This document shows, piece after piece, positions 25,060 through 32,658 of a stretch of DNA of 38,432 nt. The notes below the pieces were generated by a model. It did not search any database. It worked only from the letters and a program-made list of their open reading frames with translations, and was not told the origin of the DNA. Source of the stretch: Bordetella parapertussis (lineage in GTDB: Bacteria > Pseudomonadota > Gammaproteobacteria > Burkholderiales > Burkholderiaceae_D); NCBI GenBank assembly GCA_945866125.1, contig CAMBFZ010000028.1, positions 1 to 38,432 of the forward strand, in the 5' to 3' direction. The first letter of the stretch is position 1. Each line of letters begins with the position of its first letter. A program made the position numbers and the translations under genes.

Positions 25060-26280
25060 ATGTCCGACACGCTGCGCGCACCCTCTCTTAAAACGATATT
25101 GCTGGCCTCCGGCGTGATCCTGTCGCTGGCAATGGGTGTGCGCCATGGTTTTGGTTTTTGGCTGCAGCCGCTCTCACAGCATCATGGGTGGACGCGCGAG
25201 ACCTACTCGCTGGCAATGGCGATGCAAAATCTGATGTGGGGTATCTTCGGGCCCATCGCCGGCATCGCAGCGGACCGCTTTGGTGCTGCGCGTGTGGTGT
25301 TGGCTGGGGCCTTGTTTTACATGTCCGGATTACTATGGATGGCTCTGCTCGATCAGCCGGGCTTGTTTGTCATTGGGTCGGGCATCTTGATTGGTGCCGC
25401 ACTCTCGTGCACGGCATTTGGTGCGCTCTCGGGATTCGTCGGGCGCACTACGTCTGTTGCCCAGCGATCGTGGGCGTTCGGCATTCTTGGTGCGGCAGGT
25501 TCGTTCGGCCAGTTCGCGATGATCCCGGTTGAGCAGCAATTGATCGCTGCCGCCGGCTGGCAACAGGCACTGTACTTTTTGGCGGCACTCGTTGTGCTGG
25601 TGATGATGCCACTGGCGTACTTGCTTCGTGAACCAGCAGTGCCCACCGCCAGCGCAGGTCGCCAGCAAAGTATTCGGGAGGCCACCCGTGAAGCGTTTGC
25701 GCACCGGCCTTTCCAATTTTTAGTTGCGGGCTATTTTGTCTGCGGCTTTCAGGTGGTGTTCATTGGCGTGCATTTGCCGGCTTATCTCAAAGACAAAGGC
25801 ATGACTGACCCGAATGTGGCTGTCATTGCGCTAGCACTGATTGGCCTGTTTAATATTTTCGGCTCGTACTACGCTGGCAAACTTGGCGGCATGCTACCCA
25901 AACGCTATTTACTGTCGGGTATTTATTTCGCGCGCGCGGCGTTCATTACGCTTTTTATGTTGGCACCCTTGTCGGCATTATCAGTTTATATTTTTGCCGC
26001 CGCGATGGGCTTGTCGTGGCTGTCGACCGTACCATTAACGAATGGCGTCGTGGCCGGCATCTTCGGCGTGCGCTATCTGTCGATGCTGTCAGGCTTCGTG
26101 TTTTTCTCGCATCAGCTTGGCAGCTTCCTGGGGGTCTGGCTTGGCGGCTACTTGTATACGCTCCAAGGCAATTACAACACGGTGTGGATGATCACCATCG
26201 GACTTGGGCTATTTGCCGGACTGATCAACCTGCCTATTAAAGAAGAACCGATCGTGCGTGCAATGCCAGTGGCGGCATAA
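25060..26280 (+). CDS. MFS transporter (OFA-like group)
   Basis: The 406-residue protein has about twelve hydrophobic helices. Its N-terminus RHGFGFWLQPLSQHHGWTRETYSLAMAMQNLMWGIFGP resembles oxalate/formate-antiporter-like and monocarboxylate transporters, and motif A is present as GIAADRFGAARV. The substrate is not predictable; a small carboxylate is a reasonable guess. The TAA overlaps the ATG of a 42-residue reading frame (TAATG), which in turn overlaps the aminotransferase gene, so all three are probably one transcription unit. Inner membrane. Confidence 0.88.
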   Translation: MSDTLRAPSLKTILLASGVILSLAMGVRHGFGFWLQPLSQHHGWTRETYSLAMAMQNLMWGIFGPIAGIAADRFGAARVVLAGALFYMSGLLWMALLDQPGLFVIGSGILIGAALSCTAFGALSGFVGRTTSVAQRSWAFGILGAAGSFGQFAMIPVEQQLIAAAGWQQALYFLAALVVLVMMPLAYLLREPAVPTASAGRQQSIREATREAFAHRPFQFLVAGYFVCGFQVVFIGVHLPAYLKDKGMTDPNVAVIALALIGLFNIFGSYYAGKLGGMLPKRYLLSGIYFARAAFITLFMLAPLSALSVYIFAAAMGLSWLSTVPLTNGVVAGIFGVRYLSMLSGFVFFSHQLGSFLGVWLGGYLYTLQGNYNTVWMITIGLGLFAGLINLPIKEEPIVRAMPVAA

Positions 26281-26408
26281 TGCGAACGCGGTGGCGACAG
26301 GGCTTACTCATGCTGGCTGGTGCGCTCGTATTAGCACTGGCTTTTTACGGTTATCTGCAACCGTCGTTTATTCTTGATCTGGCTAACCGCTTGATACTTT
26401 GCCTGTGA
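26280..26408 (+). CDS. 42-residue single-helix membrane peptide
   Basis: A complete small frame starts at the ATG overlapping the MFS stop (TAATG) and ends at a TGA overlapping the aminotransferase GTG (GTGA). The product has an Arg-rich N-terminus (MRTRWRQ), one hydrophobic helix (about 9-26, GLLMLAGALVLALAFYGYL) and an amphipathic end with DLANRLILCL. The positive-inside pattern fits a type of bitopic inner-membrane peptide. Overlaps on both sides argue for real translation by coupling. No Shine-Dalgarno sequence of its own is clear. It may be an accessory to the transporter; function unknown. Confidence 0.6.
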   Translation: MRTRWRQGLLMLAGALVLALAFYGYLQPSFILDLANRLILCL

Positions 26409-27625
26409 ACTTTGCTGATTCTTCTTTGTATGCGGCCGAGCCGCGCGCAACTGTTATGTCGCTTGGCGCTTCGCGAATCCGTGAAGTGGCCAACGCCGGA
26501 ATGGGGCGCGCCGATGTGCTGCCCTTTTGGTTCGGCGAGCCCGATCAAGTGACGCCCGAATTTATCCGGCAGGCAGCCAAAGAAGCGCTGGATGCCGGTG
26601 ATACGTTTTACACACACAATTTGGGCATACCGCTTTTACGCGAGACGCTGGCCACTTACTCGGCGCGTCTGCATGGCGCTGCCGATGTCAATCAGATTGC
26701 GGTTACGTCCTCAGGTGTCTCCGCCCTGATGTTGGTGGCGCAGTTACTGATCAACCCCGGCGACAGGGTGGTGGCCGTTACCCCGCTTTGGCCAAATCTG
26801 GTCGAGATTCCAAAGATACTGGGCGCAGAGGTGATCCCGGTTTCTCTTACGCTCAACACCCAACTGCCCGACCCAGTTTGGGAGCTTGATCTCGAGCGTC
26901 TGCTCACTGCGCTGACACCAGATACCAAAGCGCTGCTATTGAATTCACCCAACAATCCAACCGGCTGGACCATCACCCGCGCACAACAAGAAGTCGTGCT
27001 CGCGCATTGTCGCCGCCACGGTATCTGGCTCATGGCTGATGATGTTTACGAACGGCTGATCTTTGACGGGCAGGGCGGACCGCACGCATGTGCGCCTTCT
27101 TTTCTGGATCTTGCCGATGCGCGCGAACGCGTCGTCTCGACCAACAGCTTTTCAAAATCCTGGCTGATGACGGGCTGGCGATTGGGATGGATGCAAGTCC
27201 CTGCGACACTCGCCCCCGCACTGGGCACACTGATTGAATACAACACATCCTGTGCGCCAGGCTTTGTGCAGCGCGCGGGCGTCGTCGCAGTGACGCATGG
27301 CGAAGAGATTATTAAAACCACGATGGCACGCTATACCGCAGCGCGCGATTACTTATATGCACAGCTCTCAAGCGACGCATTTCGTGCCGCCGGCATCATT
27401 GCCCCGCACCCCAAGGGGGCGATGTATCTATTTTTTCGCATTCAAGGAGAAACCGATTCGCTGGCGCTGTGCAAGCGGCTCGTTAGCGAAGCCGGGCTGG
27501 GCCTTGCTCCGGGCAGCGCGTTTGGCCCCGAAGGCGAGGGCGCAATACGTTGGTGCTTTGCCAGCTCGATTGACAAACTCGCGCAAGGACTTGACCGTCT
27601 CGCGCGATTTTTAGCGACCCGCTAA
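26405..27625 (+). CDS. PLP-dependent aminotransferase (class I/II)
   Basis: The 406-residue protein belongs to fold-type I aminotransferases. Visible are NSPNNPTGW (phosphate/substrate contact), ADDVYERL with the Asp that pairs with the PLP nitrogen, and SFSKSWLMTGWRLGW where Lys251 would form the Schiff base; the late RWCFASS supplies the carboxylate-binding Arg. It is aspartate-aminotransferase-like, but the substrate is not defined. The GTG at 26405 is chosen because it overlaps the small membrane-peptide stop; a TTG at 26399 is possible. Its last 15 bases overlap the convergent hydrolase gene. Confidence 0.88.
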   Translation: MNFADSSLYAAEPRATVMSLGASRIREVANAGMGRADVLPFWFGEPDQVTPEFIRQAAKEALDAGDTFYTHNLGIPLLRETLATYSARLHGAADVNQIAVTSSGVSALMLVAQLLINPGDRVVAVTPLWPNLVEIPKILGAEVIPVSLTLNTQLPDPVWELDLERLLTALTPDTKALLLNSPNNPTGWTITRAQQEVVLAHCRRHGIWLMADDVYERLIFDGQGGPHACAPSFLDLADARERVVSTNSFSKSWLMTGWRLGWMQVPATLAPALGTLIEYNTSCAPGFVQRAGVVAVTHGEEIIKTTMARYTAARDYLYAQLSSDAFRAAGIIAPHPKGAMYLFFRIQGETDSLALCKRLVSEAGLGLAPGSAFGPEGEGAIRWCFASSIDKLAQGLDRLARFLATR

Positions 27626-28318
27626 TTCCATCAATAAAGACGCCAGAGCCAACGGCGCACTCACCATCGCATTATGGCAAGCGGCGAGCTCGCGCCAGTC
27701 CCAATCTGGCTGCCTGCGCACCCATTGGCGCAAATCCGCCAGCGGTGCATACCAGGGGTCCGTGACCGCGATATAGGTTTTCGGCAGTCCGTTACCTAAG
27801 GGATGCTGCAAGTGCAAAGGCTCGGCATAGCCCTTGAGGGGATGCGGTGTGAGATGCCGCATCACCCACGCCACCTGCTCCGGATCGGACAGACCAAATT
27901 GATCGGGTGACGGAATGACCATGCGCAAGCCTTCCGCATCCAAAGTGCGGATACGTTCGGCTTGCACCGCGGGCGGCATGATTGATAGGGCAGACTGGCC
28001 ATGCTGCACGACCAATCCATCCAGATAAATCAGCTGACGCAGCAACTGTGGCATGCGATCGGCCACGCCGTTAATGACATGGCCACCAAAGCTATGTCCG
28101 ACCAGCACAACGTTATCCAATTCTTCGCTGCGAATGACGGCGGCGATATCATCAATGAAGGTCGAGAGCCCCACCTCCGCGGTGAGCAAATGCGCGCGTT
28201 CGCCAAGGCCGGTCATGGTGGGCGTAAAAACCTGATGGCCGTTACTACGCAAAATAGACGCTACATCCCGCCAGCACCAACCGCCATGCCATGCCCCGTG
28301 TACCAATACGAAATTCAT
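27611..28318 (-). CDS. Alpha/beta hydrolase, methylesterase-like
   Basis: The 235-residue protein starts MNFVLVHGAWHGGWCWRDV, the signature of the plant methylesterase/hydroxynitrile-lyase-like group of alpha/beta hydrolases. The nucleophile elbow is GHSFGG, an acidic candidate lies in AVTDPWYAP, and the catalytic histidine is likely in AACHNAMVSAP. Bacterial members hydrolyse small esters, but none here is indicated. The start at 28318 was chosen because the upstream 13 codons of open frame do not match the family. It is transcribed towards the aminotransferase and away from the DUF3717 gene. Confidence 0.85.
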   Translation of the reverse strand: MNFVLVHGAWHGGWCWRDVASILRSNGHQVFTPTMTGLGERAHLLTAEVGLSTFIDDIAAVIRSEELDNVVLVGHSFGGHVINGVADRMPQLLRQLIYLDGLVVQHGQSALSIMPPAVQAERIRTLDAEGLRMVIPSPDQFGLSDPEQVAWVMRHLTPHPLKGYAEPLHLQHPLGNGLPKTYIAVTDPWYAPLADLRQWVRRQPDWDWRELAACHNAMVSAPLALASLLMELAGR

Positions 28319-28378
28319 TATTTTATTTTTTAAAAAACAGTATCTTAGCAGTGCCAACGTCGCGGTTAAAATAGCACC

Positions 28379-28594
28379 ATGGATTTGACAATGACAGAAT
28401 TAGAAGAGGCAATCAATTACTGGCGCGGCCTGCGTCCGTCGACGGGCGAGGAGCGTGCGCTCTCGACTGAAGTCAATGCGCTGGCAGGCGTTTATGCACA
28501 AATGATTTTTGAGCAGCGCAAGTCTTTACCACTTAATACGCTCGACACCGCCACCCTCGCGCTGCTGGAAAAATGGCGGCAGCGTTCTGCCTGA
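28379..28594 (+). CDS. DUF3717 family protein
   Basis: This 71-residue protein contains MTELEEAINYWRGLRPS and EVNALAGVYAQMIFEQ, the DUF3717 pattern found in Burkholderiales. The start could also be Met5. It is soluble and probably helical. No function is known. It is divergent from the esterase-like gene across 60 bases and convergent with the radical SAM gene 18 bases away. Confidence 0.85.
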   Translation: MDLTMTELEEAINYWRGLRPSTGEERALSTEVNALAGVYAQMIFEQRKSLPLNTLDTATLALLEKWRQRSA

Positions 28595-28612
28595 CCGGCA
28601 CCCCGAGTGCAC

Positions 28613-30106
28613 CTAAGCGGCCAGATGCCGCGCCTGCCTTTGCGGGACAACAGCGGTGACGATCTTGCTGCGTCGTGGCACGCTACTAGCCACCTTGCCC
28701 GCGTGATCCTGGGCGATCAGGCTAGCGACTTCGATGTGGTCGGCTCCTTGCAGGCATAACCACTGCGTCACCAGCACAGCGAGCCTGTCGAGCGCAATCC
28801 TGTGCGTAGCATCCGTTTTTGCATAGAGCCAGTCCGAGAAGGCAATAAAGCGTGCAAAGGGCGCATCGGCCAATAGCGTCGGCAAAGTCGTCGCGAAGCG
28901 ACCGGAGTTGGCGACCAAATCCCAGTAGCGCGCAAATCGCACCAGTCTTTGCATGGTCGCAAAATCCAGCCGGTCGGTGGCAAGTATCGTGTACGGTGGG
29001 GCTGGATCAAATACCAACTTATACGTTTCCGTGTGCCGAATGATTGGTGTGCCGCGCAAACGCTTCAAAATGCCAAACTGAATTTCATGGGGCCTAAGGC
29101 CGACTAATTTGTCAAAACCGCGTGCAAAACTATCGAGATCTTCACCGGGCAAACCAGCAATCAAATCGACATGCAGATGTGCCTGCGATTGCTCACGCAA
29201 CCAGCGCAGATTGGATGCCGCTTTATCGTTATCCTGTTTGCGACTGACCAAGGCCTGTACTTCCGGATTAAAACTCTGAATGCCAATCTCGAACTGCAAC
29301 GCGCCGGACGGGAATTGTTGAATCCGTTCCTTCAAGGCTTCCGGTAAATGGTCCGGTACTAATTCAAAATGCGCAAATACAGGATCATTCGGATAGGCAT
29401 TTAGCTTGTCGAGAAAAAACTGCAGGATGCGCAGGCTCGTCTTCACATTCAGATTGAAGGTACGGTCGACAAATTTGAAGACACGTGCACCACGCTGATA
29501 TAAGGCTTCCATCTCCGCTAGAAAACGATCCAACTCAAACGGCCAGGCCGTCTTGTCTAGCGCTGAGAGGCAAAATTCGCATTTGAACGGACAACCGCGC
29601 GAAGCCTCGACATACAGAGTGCGATGCGCAATGTCTTCATCAGAATAAAGTGCATAAGGTAGCGCAATCTGGTCGACCGGCGGCTGCTCACCTGCATGAA
29701 TTTTCATTAATGGCTTGGGGCCATGCAACACAGCCTGGCATAGCTTGGGGAAACTGATGTCGCCCCAACCGGTGATGACATAATCGGCTTGCTTGACCAC
29801 CGCCTGCTCGCCACATTCGTAGGACACCTCCGGCCCGCCAAGGATGATGACAATCTCAGGCGCCAATAATTTCAGCAGGGCGACCACTTCGGTGACGTCG
29901 TCCACGTTCCAGATGTAGACGCCGAAGCCGATGATGCGCGGCTTTTCTGCAAGGAGTTTTTCGACGATGTCAGCAACACGGGTACCGATGACAAATTCTT
30001 TCAGGCGGGTTTGCTCTTGCAGCGCACCCATGTTGGCCAGCAAATAGCGCAAGCCTAATGAGGCATGCGCGTAGCGGGCATTCAGCGTACTTAAAAGAAT
30101 CGTCAT
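28613..30106 (-). CDS. B12-binding-domain radical SAM protein (DUF4080 type)
   Basis: The 497-residue protein has an N-terminal cobalamin-binding Rossmann domain (about 1-135, with IIGFGVYIWNVDDVTEV and IILGGPEVSYE), then a radical SAM domain whose ASRGCPFKCEFC motif gives the 4Fe-4S ligands Cys172, Cys176 and Cys179. The C-terminal part resembles DUF4080. The N-terminal domain lacks the DxHxxG base-off histidine motif, as in most members of this class. The reaction is unknown; relatives perform methylations or ring rearrangements. Its gene begins one base after the acyl-CoA ligase stop, so the two form an operon. Confidence 0.88.
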   Translation of the reverse strand: MTILLSTLNARYAHASLGLRYLLANMGALQEQTRLKEFVIGTRVADIVEKLLAEKPRIIGFGVYIWNVDDVTEVVALLKLLAPEIVIILGGPEVSYECGEQAVVKQADYVITGWGDISFPKLCQAVLHGPKPLMKIHAGEQPPVDQIALPYALYSDEDIAHRTLYVEASRGCPFKCEFCLSALDKTAWPFELDRFLAEMEALYQRGARVFKFVDRTFNLNVKTSLRILQFFLDKLNAYPNDPVFAHFELVPDHLPEALKERIQQFPSGALQFEIGIQSFNPEVQALVSRKQDNDKAASNLRWLREQSQAHLHVDLIAGLPGEDLDSFARGFDKLVGLRPHEIQFGILKRLRGTPIIRHTETYKLVFDPAPPYTILATDRLDFATMQRLVRFARYWDLVANSGRFATTLPTLLADAPFARFIAFSDWLYAKTDATHRIALDRLAVLVTQWLCLQGADHIEVASLIAQDHAGKVASSVPRRSKIVTAVVPQRQARHLAA

Positions 30107-30107
30107 C

Positions 30108-31766
30108 TCAGGGTTTGGCCAATTCTTTTTCTTGTAGTAAACGCCACATCACTTTGCCGGTGGCTGATTTGGGCAGACTGTCGATGAATTCAACTTGCCG
30201 CGGAACCTTGTAGGCGGCCATGTGATCATGCGCCCACTGCATGATTTCCTCAGCACTCACGGCATGATCTTCTTTCAGTACGATGACGGCTTTGACAGTC
30301 TCGCCGCGATAGGCGTCGTTGGCAGCAATGATGCAGCATTCCCGAATAGCCGGGTGCTGGTACATCATCGATTCAACTTCTGCCGGCCAGACTTTATAGC
30401 CACTGGCGTTGATCATGCGTTTCAATCGATCGGTGAAAAAGAAAAAGCCTTCCTCATCGATGTAACCAAGATCACCCGAGCGAAAAAATTGTTTACCATC
30501 GATTTCAATAAAAGCGTCCCGCGTTTTTTGTTCATCCTGCCAATAGCCTTGAAAAATTTGTGGGCCGTGCATGATGATTTCACCGGACTGGTTTGGCGGC
30601 ATTGCCTGCAATGTTTCAGGATCAATCACGCGCGAATCGACCCCAAAGATGGGGATTCCCAGACACTGCTGCTTGAGTCGCTGTACAGGATTGGAATGTG
30701 TAGTGGCAATTGTCTCGGACAGTCCGTAGCCTTCCATGTAACGCAGGCCCGTTAACTCCAAGAGCTTTTGTGCAATCGCCGCCGGCATCGCGGCGCCCCC
30801 GCCAGAGACTCGCTTCAGGCTGGAAATATCGTAGTCGCCCAGCTTGGGATTGGACAAAAAATCAATCATCATGGTGGGAATGCTGGTCCAGGTCGTCACG
30901 CGATGACGCGTAATTAGCTGGCCGGCAAAGTCACGATCCCAGCGCGGCATGATGACCATGGTCGCACCAGCATAGATTGCCGCATTCATACTGATCTGCA
31001 TGCCCGTCACATGAAACATCGGCAGTACCGCCAAGGTCACATGATCAGGCGCACCGGTGCCAGACCAAATGGCCCCCGTGACTGCATTGAACATTACTGA
31101 GCGATGCAGATGAACGCAGCCTTTGGGTTTGCCAGTTGTACCCGAGGTGTAGGGCATACAGGCCAAATCATCTGGGCCTGCTAGGTGGGCAGTAGGGTTT
31201 AGGTTAGCGGCAAGGACGTGCTTCCAAGTTTGCACCCGCGGATCGGGCGCAGACTCGGGTGGTGCACTGACCCATGGCGGCATGGTTGGCGCTACGGTAG
31301 TAATACAGTCGGCATACGTCGCCATCACGGCATGCGCTAAGCCAGTGCTGTCAAATAGCGGCAAGAGCCGCGGCATCAATTCTTGTGCCGAAATCGCCAC
31401 CCGGGCGCCACTGTCGTCCACGGTATGACGCAGTTCTTCGGACAGTAGCATCGGATTAACCGGCACCACCATCGCATCGGCACGCAGGATCGCATAAAAC
31501 GCGATGACGAATTGCGGACTGTTTTGCATATGCAGCAGGACCCGGTCGCCGCGCTCAACCCCACACACCTGCTGAAGGTGTCCCGCAAGCGCATCCACCT
31601 GTGCTTGCAAATCACGATAGCTGATTTGCCAGTCAAAATAGATCAGCGCGGTTTTTTCCGGGTAGCGCCAGGCGGAAATAGCCAGATTTGCATAAACGCT
31701 AGTTTGTGGCGCAGTCAGCGTTAGGGGTAAGCCAGCTGGCCAGTGCGGGTAATGTGCAGTGTTCAT
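30108..31766 (-). CDS. Acyl-CoA synthetase (AMP-dependent, long-chain type)
   Basis: The 552-residue enzyme activates a carboxylic acid to acyl-AMP and then acyl-CoA. Motifs: P-loop-like YTSGTTGKPKGCVHLH, the central GYGLSETIATTHSN, GEIIMHGPQIFQGYW, FRSGDLGYIDEEGFF and RLKRMINASGYKVWPAEVE (hinge), with the C-terminal catalytic lysine in LPKSATGKVMWR. Sequence features fit the medium/long-chain fatty-acid group. The ATG at 31766 is used; an in-frame extension to 31919 would run into the phasin operator and does not resemble the family. It is followed by the radical SAM gene and is divergent from the phasin gene. Confidence 0.92.
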   Translation of the reverse strand: MNTAHYPHWPAGLPLTLTAPQTSVYANLAISAWRYPEKTALIYFDWQISYRDLQAQVDALAGHLQQVCGVERGDRVLLHMQNSPQFVIAFYAILRADAMVVPVNPMLLSEELRHTVDDSGARVAISAQELMPRLLPLFDSTGLAHAVMATYADCITTVAPTMPPWVSAPPESAPDPRVQTWKHVLAANLNPTAHLAGPDDLACMPYTSGTTGKPKGCVHLHRSVMFNAVTGAIWSGTGAPDHVTLAVLPMFHVTGMQISMNAAIYAGATMVIMPRWDRDFAGQLITRHRVTTWTSIPTMMIDFLSNPKLGDYDISSLKRVSGGGAAMPAAIAQKLLELTGLRYMEGYGLSETIATTHSNPVQRLKQQCLGIPIFGVDSRVIDPETLQAMPPNQSGEIIMHGPQIFQGYWQDEQKTRDAFIEIDGKQFFRSGDLGYIDEEGFFFFTDRLKRMINASGYKVWPAEVESMMYQHPAIRECCIIAANDAYRGETVKAVIVLKEDHAVSAEEIMQWAHDHMAAYKVPRQVEFIDSLPKSATGKVMWRLLQEKELAKP

Positions 31767-31904
31767 CTGAGATTTTTTTAACAAATAGTGCAGGGGATTA
31801 TAGGCAAGTGCGTGTGCGTAACCACCGCTTTTCGCCCGAAAAAGCCAAGCCACACGCACATAGCTTGTCTTTTTAAGACGTAAATTAGGCGAATACCGTA
31901 AATA

Positions 31905-31918
31905 TGTTGCGACGCACA
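31905..31918. promoter_or_regulatory. Upstream operator-like palindrome of the phasin promoter
   Basis: TGTTGCGACGCACA is an imperfect palindrome ending eight bases before the TTGACA box. The same 14-mer, with one central base changed, recurs at 31961. TGC-rich dyads of this kind are a plausible binding site for PhaR, the repressor of phasin genes in polyhydroxyalkanoate-forming betaproteobacteria; this is inference. Confidence 0.6.
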
Positions 31919-31926
31919 AAAAAATC

Positions 31927-31954
31927 TTGACAGAATGTCAGAAGTCCGTAAACT
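31927..31954 (+). promoter_or_regulatory. Sigma-70 promoter of the phasin gene
   Basis: TTGACA (31927-31932), a 16-base spacer and TAAACT (31949-31954) form a good vegetative promoter. The predicted start, near 31961, falls inside the second palindrome, so a bound repressor would cover it. The leader before the phasin ATG would be about 70 bases. Confidence 0.65.
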
Positions 31955-31960
31955 TGGAAT

Positions 31961-31974
31961 TGTTGCGTCGCACA
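31961..31974. promoter_or_regulatory. Downstream operator-like palindrome of the phasin promoter
   Basis: TGTTGCGTCGCACA differs from the upstream copy at one central base. The start-to-start distance is 56 bases, between five and six helical turns, and the copies bracket the -35/-10 boxes. Confidence 0.6.
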
Positions 31975-32031
31975 ATGCTTGATGGCGCAGAAGTTTCCAA
32001 CCGAATTTCGACTCACTCAGGGAGAACCACT

Positions 32032-32592
32032 ATGTTTTCAAACACCGAACAATTTTCTACTGCAACCAAAGAAACCTTTGATACCCAACTCGCTGCCATG
32101 AATGAATTGGCCAACAAAGCTCTGCACAGCGTGGCCGAGCTCGTTGAACTCAACATGAATACCGTCAAAGCCTCCCTCGAGCATTCAGCTGCTGCTGCGC
32201 AACAGATGCTGGCAGCTAAAGATCCGCAAGAAGCACTGACGATGGTCTCCTCACAAGCTCAGCCTAATGCAGAAAAAGTCCTAGCCTATGGCCGTCACCT
32301 TGCCGGCATCGCATCGAAGGCGCAAGCCGAATTTACCAAGGCCGCTGAAGCCCGCATGGCTGACACCTCACGTCAGGTCCACAAATTGATTGAAGACTTG
32401 TCGAAGTCGGCACCGGCCGGTTCGGAAAACGCCATCGCAATGCTCAAAACAGCCATTGTTAACGCCAATGCCGGCTACGAACAAATGAGCAAGGCCGCTA
32501 AACAAGCCAGCGAAACGCTGGAAGACAATATGAACCAGGCCGCCAAGCATTTTGCACCATCCGCTGAAAAGCCAGCGCGCGCAAAGAAATAA
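32032..32592 (+). CDS. phaP: Phasin family protein (polyhydroxyalkanoate granule coat)
   Basis: The 186-residue protein is almost wholly helical and matches the TIGR01841 phasin type: N-terminal FSTATKETFDTQLAAMNELANKALHSVAELVELNMNTVKA, a middle KDPQEALTMVSSQAQPNAEKVLAYGRHLAGI and an Ala/Lys-rich end. Phasins coat polyhydroxyalkanoate granules and limit their size. The ATG at 32032 has a GGGAG site and begins the family sequence; the open frame to 31927 is the leader. It is controlled by the promoter with paired palindromes upstream and ends at a strong two-way terminator. No pha synthesis genes are in the window. Confidence 0.9.
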   Translation: MFSNTEQFSTATKETFDTQLAAMNELANKALHSVAELVELNMNTVKASLEHSAAAAQQMLAAKDPQEALTMVSSQAQPNAEKVLAYGRHLAGIASKAQAEFTKAAEARMADTSRQVHKLIEDLSKSAPAGSENAIAMLKTAIVNANAGYEQMSKAAKQASETLEDNMNQAAKHFAPSAEKPARAKK

Positions 32593-32607
32593 GCTGGTCG
32601 TCACAAA

Positions 32608-32637
32608 AAACGGGCCGCAAAATTTTGCGGCCCGTTT
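32608..32637. terminator. Two-way terminator between the phasin and FAD oxidoreductase genes
   Basis: A perfect inverted repeat (AAACGGGCCGCAAAA with TTTTGCGGCCCGTTT) has A-runs on the left and T-rich sequence on the right, so it can work for both converging transcripts. Confidence 0.88.
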
Positions 32638-32658
32638 CTTATTGTCCGCACACTTTTA

